Below, piece after piece: positions 9,800-22,447 of a stretch of 64,000 nucleotides of DNA. Numbering within the stretch: position 1 is the first letter of the stretch; the number at the start of each line of letters is the position of its first letter. The position numbers and the translations under genes are program-made. The notes beneath the pieces are model-generated. The model saw only the letters and a list, made by a program, of their open reading frames with translations, was not told the DNA's origin and did no database searches. This DNA is from Entamoeba invadens IP1 (taxonomy: Eukaryota; Evosea; Mastigamoebida; Endamoebidae), in contig NW_004443692.1 of NCBI RefSeq assembly GCF_000330505.1, positions 809,408-873,407 on the forward strand. Direction: 5' to 3'.

Positions 9800-12700
9800 A
9801 TGTCAGCCCCTGCAAACACTTTAGAATATGCAGTGAGTCTTTTCCAAGTGATAATAGATGGTCCCCTACGCTCGAAAGAGACATACGATAACGCGTGTCG
9901 AGTGTATGAATCAATCAAACAATCTCCAAACAATTTTATTGGTCTTCATATCCAAGTTCTTCAACATTGTGAAAACGTAACGATCCGCCTTCAGTGTATC
10001 ACCTCATTTAAAACTGGTCTTCTTAAGGGAGAGTCGAACTCAATTTTCGATAAACTTTCTATAGAAGTCCGCCTCCAACTTTCACAAACATTACTTCAAT
10101 TGGCTAATTTAGAACATGTCCCTGGTGTATTAAAGGGGTATTCGAATATATTGGCGTCGATCTATAACTCGATGCAACGACTTAAAATGTCATTTCCATC
10201 ATTACACGACGCTGTGTTTCAATGGGTTGTTGGCGACGAAGAACATCGAGTGATGGCGTTCAATTTGTTGACACATGAAATAGTGCCATCGTCTCCTAAG
10301 GAAGAGCAAGCGCTTTACGTGAGTAAATACGTTGAAATGATTCGACACGGATTGAGCCAAAACGCGTTGTCGTGGATCAAAGACTCCTTTAAACTGTTTA
10401 CCGTTGTTGTATTAAATTTTGAGTTTCCCTCAGACATCAAGAACCTCTTTGTATTCTTCCCACTATTTTTAGAGAAGATCAAAGGGATCTTATCACTCGA
10501 CTCCAACGAGACTGAACGGTGCGACATACTTGGCGATGTGACCGAACTCTTTTTGAACCAAAACATTGAATTAGTTGAGTTCATAGCTCCATGCATTCAA
10601 ATGTGTTCCGATATATCGTTGAATCAAGCAACGCATGTTGATGTGAGATACGCCGCTTTTGATACGTTGATAGCTATCTGTGAAGGGTTTCCTAAGGAAA
10701 TTAAAAAATCCAAAGAGTTAGAGGAGAGAGTGTTGGTCGTTGTGATCAACTGGTTGATGACTGTCAAAATAACAAACGAATGGTTGGTAGGGAAAGAGGA
10801 CGACGAAGACTTGGATATGTACACCCGTGCTATAAGTGGCCTGGATACCCTTTACACACAATTTGGGACTTCCAATTTGCTCAATTATATCTTTCAACAG
10901 GCACAACGGATGGCGCAATCTGCACAATGGCAAGAACGGAATACACTTTTGAATCTTCTTTTCCACGCGTATGGAAGATCAAAGAAAACCCTTTTAAAAG
11001 TGACGGACTATGTCATGAACATCTTGACGGTGTTAAAAAATGATGACTGTCCCAGAAACATCTATTTGATTATAGTGATCATTGATAAGATATTCAAAAT
11101 TGAAAGTGAAGAGAAGAAAGCGATGATGATACAAAGTGTGATGAATGTGATAGGGGATTGTATCACGAGCCAATATCCCAAAATTGTCTCACGAACATGT
11201 GACTTGTTGTGTTCTATATTGAATTTAACTGAGAGTCAAATACTGAGTGTGTATTACCCAAGAATAGTACCAATATTACAAATATTATTACGATCAGTGG
11301 AAGACAAAATTGTGAGTGAAGCGGCTTGTGCGTTGTCGTATGTAGTCATCAAAATGGAAGACAAATTTGCACCCTTTTTTGAAGAGACTTTGAAGGCACT
11401 TGTCGAGTCGCTGAAACATGACGATTTCAATGTGAAAGGGCGGGTCATCGAGTGTCTGAGTGTAGTTGCGATGACTCTTAAAGGTGACTACTGTGAGAAG
11501 TGCACTTGTTTAATGCTGAATGAGTTAAATATGATTTCACAACGACCGGGGATTAGAATAGAAGACTCCCTTTTTGGCTTTGTAGAAACGTCATTTTCTC
11601 GTGTAGCGGAAATTATGGGAAGCAAGTTTGCGCCGTACCTTCCTTCTGTCGTCAATTTAGTGTTACAACGCGCTCAGATGAGTGTTATTGGCGGTAGTTT
11701 TGAGGATGAGAAAGAAGACAAAGAAGTGGAAATAGGGAACAAACGAATTGCCGTCCACACTGCTATTTCAGAAGAGAAGAGAAATGCCGTGAGGACTATA
11801 GCCGACTTTGCTAAGGACCTTGATGTAGTCTTTCTTCCATTTGCACTGCGTTCGTTTGAAGTGATACTTCCACTAGTTAAGGATGTGTATGATGAAGGGT
11901 TACGAGAACGTGCGGGGCGATGTGTTGTGAATTTAATTCAGTTACTGAAGAACAGCCGGCAATTGAATCAACAAATCCAAATGACATGTGTCATGGTCTT
12001 TATCTATCAAATTAAGCACGAATCATATGTTGTGACTACCACTTCATTACTCAACAATTTTGAAGACGTTTTGAGTGCTTTTCGGGATAACACGATCGGG
12101 GATCTGTTACTGAGAGATTTGGTTGAAATGATGGGGAGTTTGTACACTGAAGATTGTCAGCGAATCAGGGAATCTTTTGCAAAGACGTCGATTATGCATA
12201 AAGATGAAGAAGAAGACGACGAAGATGAAGAAAAGATAACAGAAGAGGCGAAAGTGGAGAACCAGTTTAGAGGAGCGTATGTGAGTTTCTATAAAATGGT
12301 ATGTCAGACACAACCCCTTATGATGTACACTGTGTTTTCAACAGTGATGTTACCAATGATCATGAAGGAGTTGAAGAGTGGAGTAGAGAACATCATAGTG
12401 ACCATGTTCAGTGAAAATATTCTTGTGGAAACTGCGAGCATTCTCAATCAGACGGAAATGATGCAAGAGTTGATGGTCTTGTTCATCCACCGACTTGAAA
12501 AGGGCGGGTTAGTAGAGTTCACCCTTGATATGATTCTAAAAATAGTCGAGTTCCCTGCGATGAAGAATCTCATTAGTTCCCTTGTTGTTGTCCTCCAACC
12601 GATTTTGAATATAAAAGAAAAGAATCTGAGATGTTACGAAGCAGCTGTATTGTGTATGGGAAAGTGCTTTGTGCAGTCTCCAGAACTCTTTAAAGAGAGT

Positions 12701-13058
12701 GACGTGTTAGTTTGGCTCAGCATCTTGCCTCTTCAATATTTTGCTGATGGGTGTGTCTATCAACTCTTTGTGTTAGTTGCCAAGTTTGTTTATTCAAATG
12801 ATTCGGAGCCAAAAATTGACGTTCAGAGGGATGTTGAAAGTGAACGAAAGTGTAATGAAGCGTATCATGGAGATTCTGATATTGACATTTGGCAAAGATG
12901 ACAAGTGCTTCAAGTGCATCACCCGTGACACTGTGCAATATTACTTACAGTTGTGGAACACAAAGGAAAATCCACTTTTTATAAGCGTCTTTAGCCAATT
13001 CACACCAGACAATCAACAACTCCTTGAGTCTCTGTGTAGGAAAATTCAACGAACTTAA
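9800..13058 (+). CDS. importin-beta family karyopherin (importin-5-like), two exons
   Basis: Exon 1 is 9800-12783 and exon 2 is 12827-13058, about 1071 aa. Helical HEAT-type repeats run throughout (for example LAREL-like blocks near SEAACALSYVVIKM). An acidic loop with EEEDDEDEEK sits near residue 810, as in importin-5/Kap121 proteins. The first frame stops at 12901. The second frame carries the expected C-terminal helices (VMKRIMEILILTFGKDD, then YYLQLWN). A 43-nt intron (GTTTGTTT to GTTCAG, phase 2) joins them as VLVAK-GMLKVNESVMK. A one-base sequencing error is the alternative. The role would be Ran-dependent nuclear import of ribosomal and histone-type cargo through the nuclear pore. Confidence 0.8.
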
Positions 13059-13364
13059 TTTTATTTTTCATTAGTTATGGGTCAAAGTTTCTATGAGTTG
13101 AGAGTTTGGTTTTGATGTTTTACTCGGAAATTGAGTTCAAAAGGTTTTTTGTGAAAACGGATTAAACCATTACTAAACTATTAAGAAACTATATTTCTTG
13201 TTATTTGAAGGATCAATACAAACTGAAGTGAAATGAAGCAAAAAGGGTATTGTCTTTACCTATTAGATAATTATATAACTAATCATAACAATAGTTGTAG
13301 GCAAGTGTTGCTCTATTGCCAAAAAAAATGAATAGAAATGTATTGCAAACTGAATAAGTAAGGG
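13059..13364. other. short intergenic spacer
   Basis: About 300 bp between same-strand genes, A/T rich. No gene or RNA recognised. Confidence 0.5.
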
Positions 13365-14361
13365 ATGTCTCGTTACCAGAAGCAACAAACCTTGGGCGAA
13401 GGAACGTATGGCGTCGTTTGTAAAGCTTACGACACTAAAGAAGGTAGAAACGTCGCATTAAAGAAGATCAAACAAGAGAGAGAGGAAGACGGGATACCCG
13501 TCACATCGGTACATGAGATCGCAGTACTACTGGATCTAAAACACCCAAACATCGTCAAGTTTGCTTGTTGCGACGCTTTTTGTCTTTTTGGTAAAACATT
13601 TGAATAACACTTTTTAATGATTCTGAAAAATCTTCGAGAATTCTAATAACAGATGAGAATGAATTTGATTAAAATGTAGTTTGTACGATATCTACTTGGA
13701 GGATAAATTTCTGTATTTGGTCTTTGAATACTGCGACCAGGACTTGTACCAATTTATTGCAAACAAAACACAGAAGTTGAACATGAACGAGATCCGACCT
13801 ATTGTCTACCAGATATTAGAAGGATTGGCGTTTTGCCATCACCACGAGATCCTCCACCGAGACATGAAGCCCCAAAATATATTAATTAACCAAAATGGCT
13901 CGATCAAATTGGGAGACTTTGGATTGGCAAGGCTAACCACTATTAATGATAAAGCATATACACTTGAGGTGGTCACTTTGTGGTATCGAGCGCCAGAGAT
14001 TTTATTGGGGGCATTGAAGTATGACGGCTCTATTGATATTTGGTCGACAGCAGCTATCTTTGGAGAGTTAATTAAACAAGAAGAATTGTTTAAAGGGCGG
14101 TGTAAGATCGACCAGTTGTTCAAAATCTTTAGTCAACTTGGCACCCCGACAGAGGAGTCGTGGCCCGGAATCTCATCACTTCAATACTACTTGAGAAGTT
14201 TCCCGAGCTTTAGACCAAAGGAGTTCACAAGCATATTTAGAGCAGATAAAGACGCTGTCGACTTACTTCAGAAAATGTTTGTGTATAACCCCGCAAAGAG
14301 AATTACAGCAGCTCAGGCACTCAAACACCCATTTTTTAACGTGCTCAATAATCAAATGTGA
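13365..14361 (+). CDS. cyclin-dependent kinase, CDK1/CDC2-like (two exons)
   Basis: Exons 13365-13558 and 13680-14361, 291 aa. The 121-nt intron starts GTTTGC, ends TAG and is phase 2, splitting the Asn65 codon. CDK1-style positions are conserved: GEGTYG with inhibitory Thr14/Tyr15, Lys33, Glu51, HRDMKPQN (Asp126), DFG (Asp144) and the activating Thr159 in [14 protein letters not shown]. The PSTAIRE cyclin-binding helix reads PVTSVHE, a divergent form seen among protist CDKs. Length is that of a minimal CDK. The role is cyclin-dependent phosphorylation in cell-cycle control. Which cyclin binds cannot be told from sequence. Confidence 0.92.
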
Positions 14362-15191
14362 TTTTATGTATTGGTGTTAAGCCTCGTTATTATAAGTATT
14401 TTTGGGTTCTTTTTTTTCAAAGTGACGTGACACTCTATTTTTATTTAAGTTGTTGTTTGATTTGTGTATAATTTTTTGATTGATATAAATAGAAGTTAGA
14501 CTAAATGAGTCATCATTATTTGCTGAATGAAGGAAATGTCAAAAGAATAAAACGGAATGATTCATTTCAATTTTAAAGCAATTGGACAAACTACGTTGGT
14601 TAGAATGGAGTGTCTTTTCCAAAGATAGGCCGTTGCTAGGCTGTATCATGATTAAGCTTTTTATTACAATTTCTTTTGTAAAATACAGTTGTTTTGAGTT
14701 GTAAAATATCAACATTAAAATAAGTTAGCATCTAGTCTAAATAAATCACATCGACTAAACAACGATAGTCAACAAAATATATATCAAGCAAAAAAATTGA
14801 CAATCTAAAAAAATGATTGTAAATTGGGTTTTTTGATAATAATTTAGAGATAACAACACATTAAATATCTGGTTATAATTCTTATCCAAAAATGTGCCCA
14901 AACAAAAAATTGTTTTGAAACGAACGTTGTCAAGTCTCTGTATTTGTAATGATTTGTTCTTTTAATCATGTTAATTCTTGCAATGAATATAAATTCGACG
15001 AAAAAGAATGGTTTGTTTTTTATAATTTTGGCGTTTCAAAGGTAAATTGAAAAGAAATCTAAACATTTTAAAAAACAAGTAAAAGTGCCAAAAATGGCAG
15101 TCAAGTGTTAGATGATAAAAAGTTTATAGAAAGTCGATGAAACGAGAGGTCAAAAGTATTTGAACCGACTTCATTGGACTTGAAATCATAA
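14362..15191. other. intergenic spacer
   Basis: About 830 bp, A/T rich with stops in every frame. Nothing supported. Confidence 0.5.
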
Positions 15192-18100
15192 ATGACTCTA
15201 ATTATTCTTGTTTTGTTGAGTTTAAGCTTTTCTGAAGAATGTGGTTCAGTGATTAATTATGAAAGTGGAGACCTCATAATGAAGAATGGTTGTTATGCTG
15301 TTGTTGACGGAAAAACTGTCAACACACTTACTGGTGAAGGTACAGGAATTGCTTATATACCTCCAAACGAAGATCAAAATACAATAATCAAAACTTACAT
15401 TTCGGGGAAGATCATAAATGAAGGGAAGTTAATCATTGAAAGCACAACAGAAAATGCAAGTGATAAAAGGATTGTATATAGTACAGGTGGATTAACTCTA
15501 AAAGGTGATTCTTCCTTTGAAGAACTTTCTTTTACACAAATTACATTGGCAAGTACTGTTACTCGACTGACTGTCAATAACTTGGTTCTTAACGGCGATC
15601 TGAATCTGGGAATGTTTTGTAAGTTGGTTGTTACAAAATTGACTTCTACCATTAATGGTGTTGTCTATATACGAACAAATAATTATATTATTTCTATTGG
15701 ATCAATTGAAACAAAGAAATCGTATATGGTAACTCCTTCTGAAGTCGTGTTATACTCGGATCCATATATGAAATATGAAAAACCAACAATAAACTGCACC
15801 TCTGATAATTTTGGTGAGGATACTATATGTCCTTGCACAAAATATAGTGACTCTGAATGTAGAATAGAAGTTACAAAAAATATTAATATTGGAGAACAAA
15901 ACCAACAAATAGTCCTTTTAAATTCAACATCAACCGAGTCATTAAAAATCATGGGAAGTGGAAATTTGTTTGTTAAAAGATTGGAAACTGATGGTATATT
16001 TGAATTCTCTGGATTTACAACCATTACTATCGATACGATCATTAAAGGAGGAATAAAACTAAGCGGTGATATGACAACAACCATTAAAAATATGAATACA
16101 GGAAACACCAATACATTGACTTCAAATCAGGGTACTATTTATTTGTTCCAAAACCAATTTGTTGGGGTTTATACAACAAACTCATTGTTATACTTGAATG
16201 AACTTTCAACATCAATAAATGTGAACGCAAACTCAATTTGTGTCGTTTCTGCAAAAACAGGATATGAAACAGCCATTTTCAATGTTGACTCAACTTCACT
16301 TGTCAAGTTTATAGTTTCTTCTTCTCCAAATGTCATAATATCACACAAAACTGAAGACAAACCCGTTGATTATAATATCATGTTTAGTTCCTTTAATGAT
16401 GATGCAACAACAAATGTGTTGAAAAACAATGCAGGTGCGAATGTCAATTGTGAGGGAACCAAAATTGGAATCAAAGAATTCCCGAAGTGTGAATGTAATT
16501 ATGAACTCAAGTATATACAACAGAACCAAAAGACATGTCACTCACTATATTTCGTTGGTGAAAACCTTGACAACTCAAAAAGTAGCTTGTTGGAATTTTT
16601 GAAAACACATAAATTGTTAATCAAAAGCAAACTCATCACTTTAAAATCATCTGTGGAATTCAACGAAGTCGAATTCACAAACAGATGCATGGTCAGGGCC
16701 GATTCAAAAACAACTGAATTGGTTATTGCTAATTTGACTATCAACTCTGGTGTGACTTTTAATACAACTACTTTAAAATTAAATGAAACAAGATTATCAG
16801 ACACTCAAGTTATTAATCTAATTAACACTATTCTCGAGTCTTCACAAAATATTGTGCTCAACGAATTTACAATGGATTACAATTCACGAATAATTCTTGG
16901 TGATAATTCACTCATTGCAAATTCGGCATATTTTGATTTATCAGTTAAAATTGCCGATACACCATCCAAAGCTCTGATATCTTCAACATCTCCAGACGCT
17001 TTGATTATTAAAGGAGTTGTTTTGACATCAAAGATTATAACAGATAACATAATCATATACAACGAAAATACACGCGCTTATAAAGGCGACCTTCCATCCA
17101 CCCTAGTCTCAATGTGTTCAAATAGAATTGTTGTTCCTTCAACGATGGGGTCCACTTGCTCTCAATTTGGACTTGGGACAAAGGTTTGTAAATTTAAGAC
17201 AGATATCACTGAGCTTGATTTTTCAAATCCCGACTCTTTCATAGATAACAATGACAAAAGCTGCCCATGTACACACTCCATCGACAAAAGTAGTGAAAAG
17301 TGCAGCATTGTAATCGAGTCACTTTCAACAAAGAAAATCACTTCAAAAGAAACTTCAAGCTTCACTTCAATCATCATTAAAGATAATGACTTGGATATCC
17401 AATCAAATGGAGGACTTTGGGTGAACGAAGAGCTTTCTTTAGAAGCTGCCAAATTGACGATTTCGGCACCAATGNNNNNNNNNNNNNNNNNNNNNNNNNN
17501 NNNNNNNNNNNNNNNNNNNNNNNNNNNNNNNNNNNNNNNNNNNNNNNNNNNNNNNNNNNNNNNNNNNNNNNNNNGCTATGTCATGTGGGTAACATGGAAG
17601 GAAGTGCTGGGTATGTCAAAGAGGGGGCAACTGTTTCACTCACTTCAAAAACAACATCTTCTGATAAGAAGATGAGACTGACAATAGGAAGTGATATGGA
17701 AAACGCTTCCTTAATACTCAAAAGTAGTGAGCAAATAGAAATAACTGGTGGGTTAAAAGTACAGAATTTGGACATTAGTCGGTCTATGAGTGATCATGAC
17801 ACTGATAAAGACTTTATAATCATGAACACTGGAGAAAAGTTTGTCGTGAAAAAGCTTATAGTCGTTCCTAATGCAATAAGTGCATATCCCATTACCACCA
17901 CATCTGATATTAAATACGTCGTTGTTGGGTCTAAACCAAATAATGTATATTTGGATACTTATAATACCACCATTTTCTATAACACATTTGCTTCAAGAAA
18001 GAACCAGATTGTATGTGAAATGAAAGAGAGTGGAATTGTAAACAGTGTTCTTGAGTTCGACGATAATAACAAGGCACTGAGTTGGAATAGAAATGGCTGT

Positions 18101-19435
18101 GCGTGCGACGGAGAGTATTGTCACTTAATTTTCAAGCGCGATGGAGTTGAAGAATACACTATTAACAACACTCAAATAGAATCCACCAAATTTATTGAAA
18201 TCAGTTCAGCTCCTGTCACATTCACTGGGCCTAAACTATCTTGTACTGCCATGGAGAGTACAACGAATATTCATTTGAGTGTTGACAGGTTTTCAATTGA
18301 AAAATTGAGTCTTCTCGAAACACAAACGCTCAAAATTTCTGGCGTTTCTAAACCGTCGACTTTTGGTTCCATTGAAATTGTAACAACCAATGGCAGTGTT
18401 GCAAAATTAGAAGACACTACAACAAACAAGACAAAACCAAATTTGGTTGTCGATAGTTGCACAATTCCCATTCCTTTGAAATTTGTATCGTCTTTTACTT
18501 TTGGAAATATTGCCCTCACCAACTCAAATGAAACCAAATTTTCATTCACCTCTTTAACTTCAAATAGTGTTTCGACATTCGAATCTGTATTAATTGATAA
18601 ATCACAACTCACACTTTCGAATGGAGGATATGATTTGAACACGCTCACAATTACAATGAAATTGAAAAGTGCAGAGGATTTCCCGTTGGTACTTGGAAAT
18701 GCAGTATCTCTGAAGGAAGAGACTAATCCAACTCTTGTCTTTGATGTCGTCTTACCAACAAAAAGTCTTCCAAATGTTATTTACATAGTAAGAACGCAAA
18801 TTCAAAACTTTGTCACAAAGTATGGTGCATCGTTTATTTTAAAAACAGAAGACGGATCCACAATCACATCATACACAATAACACAAGTTTGTAACATATA
18901 TATAGCACTTGTTAAAACTGGCTTTACAGTTGAAGAATGTCCAAATGACCCACTCGGTTCAAGTGATGCTTTTATTGTTAAAAATACAACAAATAACGAT
19001 GTACCAACTTGGGTGATTGCTGTGTTGGTTGTGGTTGGTGTGGTTGTCATAGTGTTCATTCTACTTCTTGTTGTGTTTGTGATTGTAGCAAGGACAATCA
19101 TCTTGAAAAACAAGAAAAACGTTAAAGTGTTTGAAGCCAAAGACAATGTATTTGAGGAGAGTTCACTCTCCAGTGATGAGAACGAGAGCAAAGTTTCAGA
19201 CAAGAACAAATCTGAATCTGATTCGTTATCAGAAACATCTGGTTCGGGGTCTGAGAGCAGTGTAAAATCACAAGAAAAGGATGTTCCAAAACAGTCTGAA
19301 ATATCTCAAGTTTCTAACAAATCCGAAACAATGTCAAAACCAGTAGACGAGAGTGATGAGAGTTTATCGAAGACTGGAGACGCGAGCGAAAGTGAAAGCG
19401 AAAGCGAAAAAAGCAGTAATACAAACGACCATTAG
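15192..19435 (+). CDS. large type I membrane surface protein with beta-repeats (interrupted by assembly gap)
   Basis: About 1415 aa in two open segments, 15192-17474 and 17576-19435, separated by 100 N. The two sides are in different frames, so the true gap length is not 100. It starts with a signal peptide (LIILVLLSLSFS). The ectodomain is long, rich in Thr/Ser/Asn and made of alternating short strands (LTVNNLVLNGDLNL type), suggesting a parallel beta-helix. CxC-x(n)-C modules recur (CPCTKYSDSEC, CPCTHSIDKSSEKC, CACDGEYC). One transmembrane helix lies near 19010-19095, followed by NVKVFE and a Ser/Glu-rich tail of about 105 residues. It is related to the 2527-aa protein at 40903-48486. A surface adhesin or coat role is inferred. 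Confidence 0.8.
17475..17574. other. assembly gap (100 N)
   Basis: A run of exactly 100 N inside the ectodomain coding sequence. The reading frame differs on either side, so the real missing length is not congruent with 100. Confidence 0.98.
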
Positions 19436-19576
19436 ATTTACTAAACCAATGTTATTAGTTTAGAATCCAATTTAAAAATAGATATTTATATACTATTTTT
19501 ATTTAATATATTTACTAATCAATCAATGATATAATGTCATATATATAGACCACTGAAAACAAACATAAAATTTAAA

Positions 19577-20671
19577 TTAGACTGTGACTGGGTCTTCTCC
19601 CAAATTAACAAGCACCTTTTGTGTGAGTGCCTTCAATTGATTCACCTCTTTTGTATTGTCCACGGCGCCGTCTCCCGTTTTTACAAAATGTGTTTTAAGC
19701 TTCTCAAGTTGAAGTGCCATCGTCTTCTTAAACTCTCGTCTCAGCCGATTGCGCTCGAGTTTAAATTCTGTTTCCTTTTTAATAATTTCGTTGTGTATGA
19801 CTCGCTCGCTGTTCTCACGCTCTTTTTTGAGAACCGCACGCAACTTATCTGCTCGCGTTTTTAACTCCAATTCCGACGACTTCATTCGCATCTTAATTTC
19901 TTCGATTGCTTCCTTCTCTTCCTCCTCCAATTTTCTCAGATCGTCTTTCATCTTCAGATGTTCCAATTTACTTATTTTCTTGTCTTGGAACTGTCGGAAG
20001 TTTTCTTGTATGTTTTTCTTCCAGTCATCTGTGTGTATAAATGCATTCAATTTTTTGTCTTGCGAATTTTGGTACTCGACCTTTTTATTCCTCAGCGCAG
20101 TCTTCACCATTCGTTTCGCTAATTTTTTGTTGGTGTATTTGTTTAAGTACTTTGGTATCACTCTGTGTGTATACACCTTCCTGTATTTATATGGAAAGTA
20201 CCTTCTCTGCATTTTTTCGTACGGCGTGAGTTTCGAATTGTCGACACGTTTGTAATTATTGAGGTATTGCTTTGTGTGTGCAACTCTTCTGTGTTTGTGA
20301 ACATTGTTGTAAGCGTTGACATTTGAGTTATATGGGATGTACTCCGATGGTTCAATACTTTGTCCAGCATGCGGTCCATTGTTTTTATAAGTGATCATCA
20401 CCATCTTTGGTTTGTTCTTTCTATCTGCGTCGCGGTCTTTTTGCAGTTTTTTAACAGTTTTTGTTACTGTGTCCAGTTGTCTCATCAAATCGTCTGTTTC
20501 TTGTAACATCGCTTTATTCTTTTGAGTGTATAATGCGGACTTTGGTTTTAGAGGAATTCCCAAAATCCGTTGGTTGAGTATTTGGTCAATTTGACTTAAA
20601 GAATTCTTGTTCGAGCTCGAAGTTCCAATAACAAATAAGAACACCAAAAAAATAACTGGCGCAAGAAGCAT
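19577..20671 (-). CDS. secreted basic coiled-coil protein, 364 aa
   Basis: The product starts with a clear signal peptide (LAPVIFLVFLFVIGTSSS). A Lys/Tyr/Arg-rich central region follows (KYRKVYTHRVIPKYLNKYTNKK near residue 165), then a long charged coiled coil (about 215-340, DLRKLEEEEKEAIEEIKMRM and onward). There is no second membrane segment and almost no cysteine. The family is not recognised. A secreted or secretory-pathway basic coiled-coil protein could bind polyanions or act in vesicles or the cyst wall, but that is speculation. It is convergent with the upstream surface-protein gene, 141 nt away. An AATGAACTTG string (about 20690-20703, minus strand), resembling the Entamoeba GAAC element, lies just upstream of its ATG. 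Confidence 0.72.
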   Translation of the reverse strand: MLLAPVIFLVFLFVIGTSSSNKNSLSQIDQILNQRILGIPLKPKSALYTQKNKAMLQETDDLMRQLDTVTKTVKKLQKDRDADRKNKPKMVMITYKNNGPHAGQSIEPSEYIPYNSNVNAYNNVHKHRRVAHTKQYLNNYKRVDNSKLTPYEKMQRRYFPYKYRKVYTHRVIPKYLNKYTNKKLAKRMVKTALRNKKVEYQNSQDKKLNAFIHTDDWKKNIQENFRQFQDKKISKLEHLKMKDDLRKLEEEEKEAIEEIKMRMKSSELELKTRADKLRAVLKKERENSERVIHNEIIKKETEFKLERNRLRREFKKTMALQLEKLKTHFVKTGDGAVDNTKEVNQLKALTQKVLVNLGEDPVTV

Positions 20672-20724
20672 CAGCTAAATAGTATGATTTTTTGTTTCTT
20701 CTTTTCAAGTTCATTGGCATTTTA

Positions 20725-21003
20725 TTTATAATTATATTATAGTTTATATAGTTATAATTTGAATAGTAACAATGAACTATAATAAAGTATAGTTAGATAC
20801 AGAATAGAATGCAAAGAATAGACATGATGAATACTCCAAACACACCATCTCGCGTGTTTTTTGTTGTTCTTTTGACACAACGCGCAGCCTTTGAACACAC
20901 CTCATCACTTTTACAAACACCACAATACGGTACACACCCACTTTGATATAGCACTTCTATCCCACTCACATCTTCTACTTCACTGTTCGTCGGATCACAT
21001 TGA
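20725..21003. repeat. 279-bp near-identical duplicate, copy 1 (with 23369-23647)
   Basis: This block covers the 3' end of the first expansin-like gene and about 70 bp of its downstream flank. It matches 23369-23647 at a constant offset of 2644. I count three mismatches, while the coding sequence just upstream is much more diverged. This fits recent gene conversion or duplication. Confidence 0.9.
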
Positions 21004-22447
21004 ATATTATCTTCACATTGAAAAGTGGTCGTTGGACATTTTGTAAAATTGAGAGGATACTCTTGCTTGAAAGAAAGGGAATAAACGGATATCGTCCCTT
21101 TCATGGGAGACCTATAATGCATCATCAATGCGTTGACTGATTATTAGTATGATTTTTTAAATATATTATAAATAGTATAACACTCAAATAACAAACTTTG
21201 GGAATTACACCTTGCTAGATTAAAGCTGGCTGATGAGTCAATATAAATTCCACCATTTTCTAAAATTTCAAAACTCCTGTTATACACAAAATCATGTGAA
21301 CACTTCAACTCTTTTATAGTACTTATATCACTTCCAAAAGCATAAAGTGTCATCTCCACATTTGGGCCGATAGGAACAGATGTTGTAAAAACTGTCCTGA
21401 AAGACTTGAAATGTTTTGAAATTCGAACTGGGAATGGGAAAGAAAGTGAGACATAGATTTCTTTGTCAATTGTGATGTTTTTTAGGTCTTCAACAATATG
21501 ACTATTTGAAATGTTGTCGTTGTCATGTACCCTTAACGTCCACACCATTAAAGGGTCATCATCTTGTTCTTTTGGTGTTATGCCTTCATTAATAATAAGT
21601 GAACATTCTTGTGGTTTAAAGTAATCAAGTGGGACCGTCGAAGACGAAAAGGTTTTGTTTGTCACAAACTCGAAAGGAATATTAACATGTCCGCCTAACA
21701 AATTGAAAACTTTGAGAAAAGAGTTTTTTGGTAATTTTGTTACTGGAATAGTAAATTGTAAATCCGAGTCATATTGGTAAATGGTGTCAAGTAACTCAAT
21801 TTTAGATGTCGCTTGATTTGTGTTGAATAAAGAAATTTTAGCACTTTTTTCTCCATCAGTTTCGGTTATAGAAGTCACTACAGCACTTGGGAGTGTTTTA
21901 AATGGGCAATTCACAATTCTAGCAACAGCTGGAAAAGTGTGACCTACATTATCAGAAGTACTATACCCACCCAAAAACTTGTAAAGTTGGTCATTAAGAA
22001 AAATGGTTCTGGAATGTGCATTGATGTCTTCGACCATAGTAAGTGGATTTGTAAAATTCATGACAACAGAACCAACCAAAGTACATGTGGCTCTTTTTAA
22101 AGTCGGCCCAATCACCTCTACACATATACCACATCTTGGATAGTCTTTTCCTAACAACTTTTGATAGAAAAACTCTCTGGCAAAATAACAGTCGGTGTGT
22201 GTTGCAAATGCTGTAACCAGACTCTCACTGTTTGGTATGAATTTATGGCAATCATCTTGGATGTAACTGTTTTTACCTGCCAAACCACTCACGCCAAGAA
22301 ATTTTGTACTTTCCCCACGAAGTCCAGTCTTGATTGTTATTGCCTTTGTTATGTCGATTCAACAAAACAAACCATACACGGACTATCAACAGAGACCTGA
22401 TCGGAACTCAATGACACCCAGAATAAAATACTCAATAACAACAACAT
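20793..22447 (-). CDS. expansin-like secreted/GPI-type protein, copy 1 (three exons)
   Basis: Read on the minus strand as exons 22447-22373, 22328-21197 and 21136-20793 (75, 1132 and 344 nt), giving 516 aa. Introns are 44 and 60 nt with GTTTGT donors. Exon 1 encodes a signal peptide (LLLLSILFWVSLSS). Residues about 40-170 resemble the double-psi beta-barrel of expansins: TAFATHTDCYFAREF, YPRCGICVEVIGP, CTLVGS, FLNDQLYKFLGG, then ARIVNCPF like the end of expansin domain 1. A beta-sandwich-like region follows, then a Cys-rich segment (CDPTNSEVEDVSG, CVPYCGVCKSDEVC). The end is a hydrophobic tail (FGVFIMSILCILFCI) that suits a GPI signal or membrane anchor. Expansins loosen polysaccharide networks without hydrolysis. 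A role on cyst-wall or food polysaccharide is inference. The tandem paralogue has identical exon lengths. Confidence 0.7.
22024..22135. repeat. 112-bp identical block, copy 1 (with 24649-24760)
   Basis: An exact match by eye at offset 2625, encoding the CGICVEVIGP to FTNPLTMVED part of the expansin-like domain. It sits between more diverged coding segments. Confidence 0.85.
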
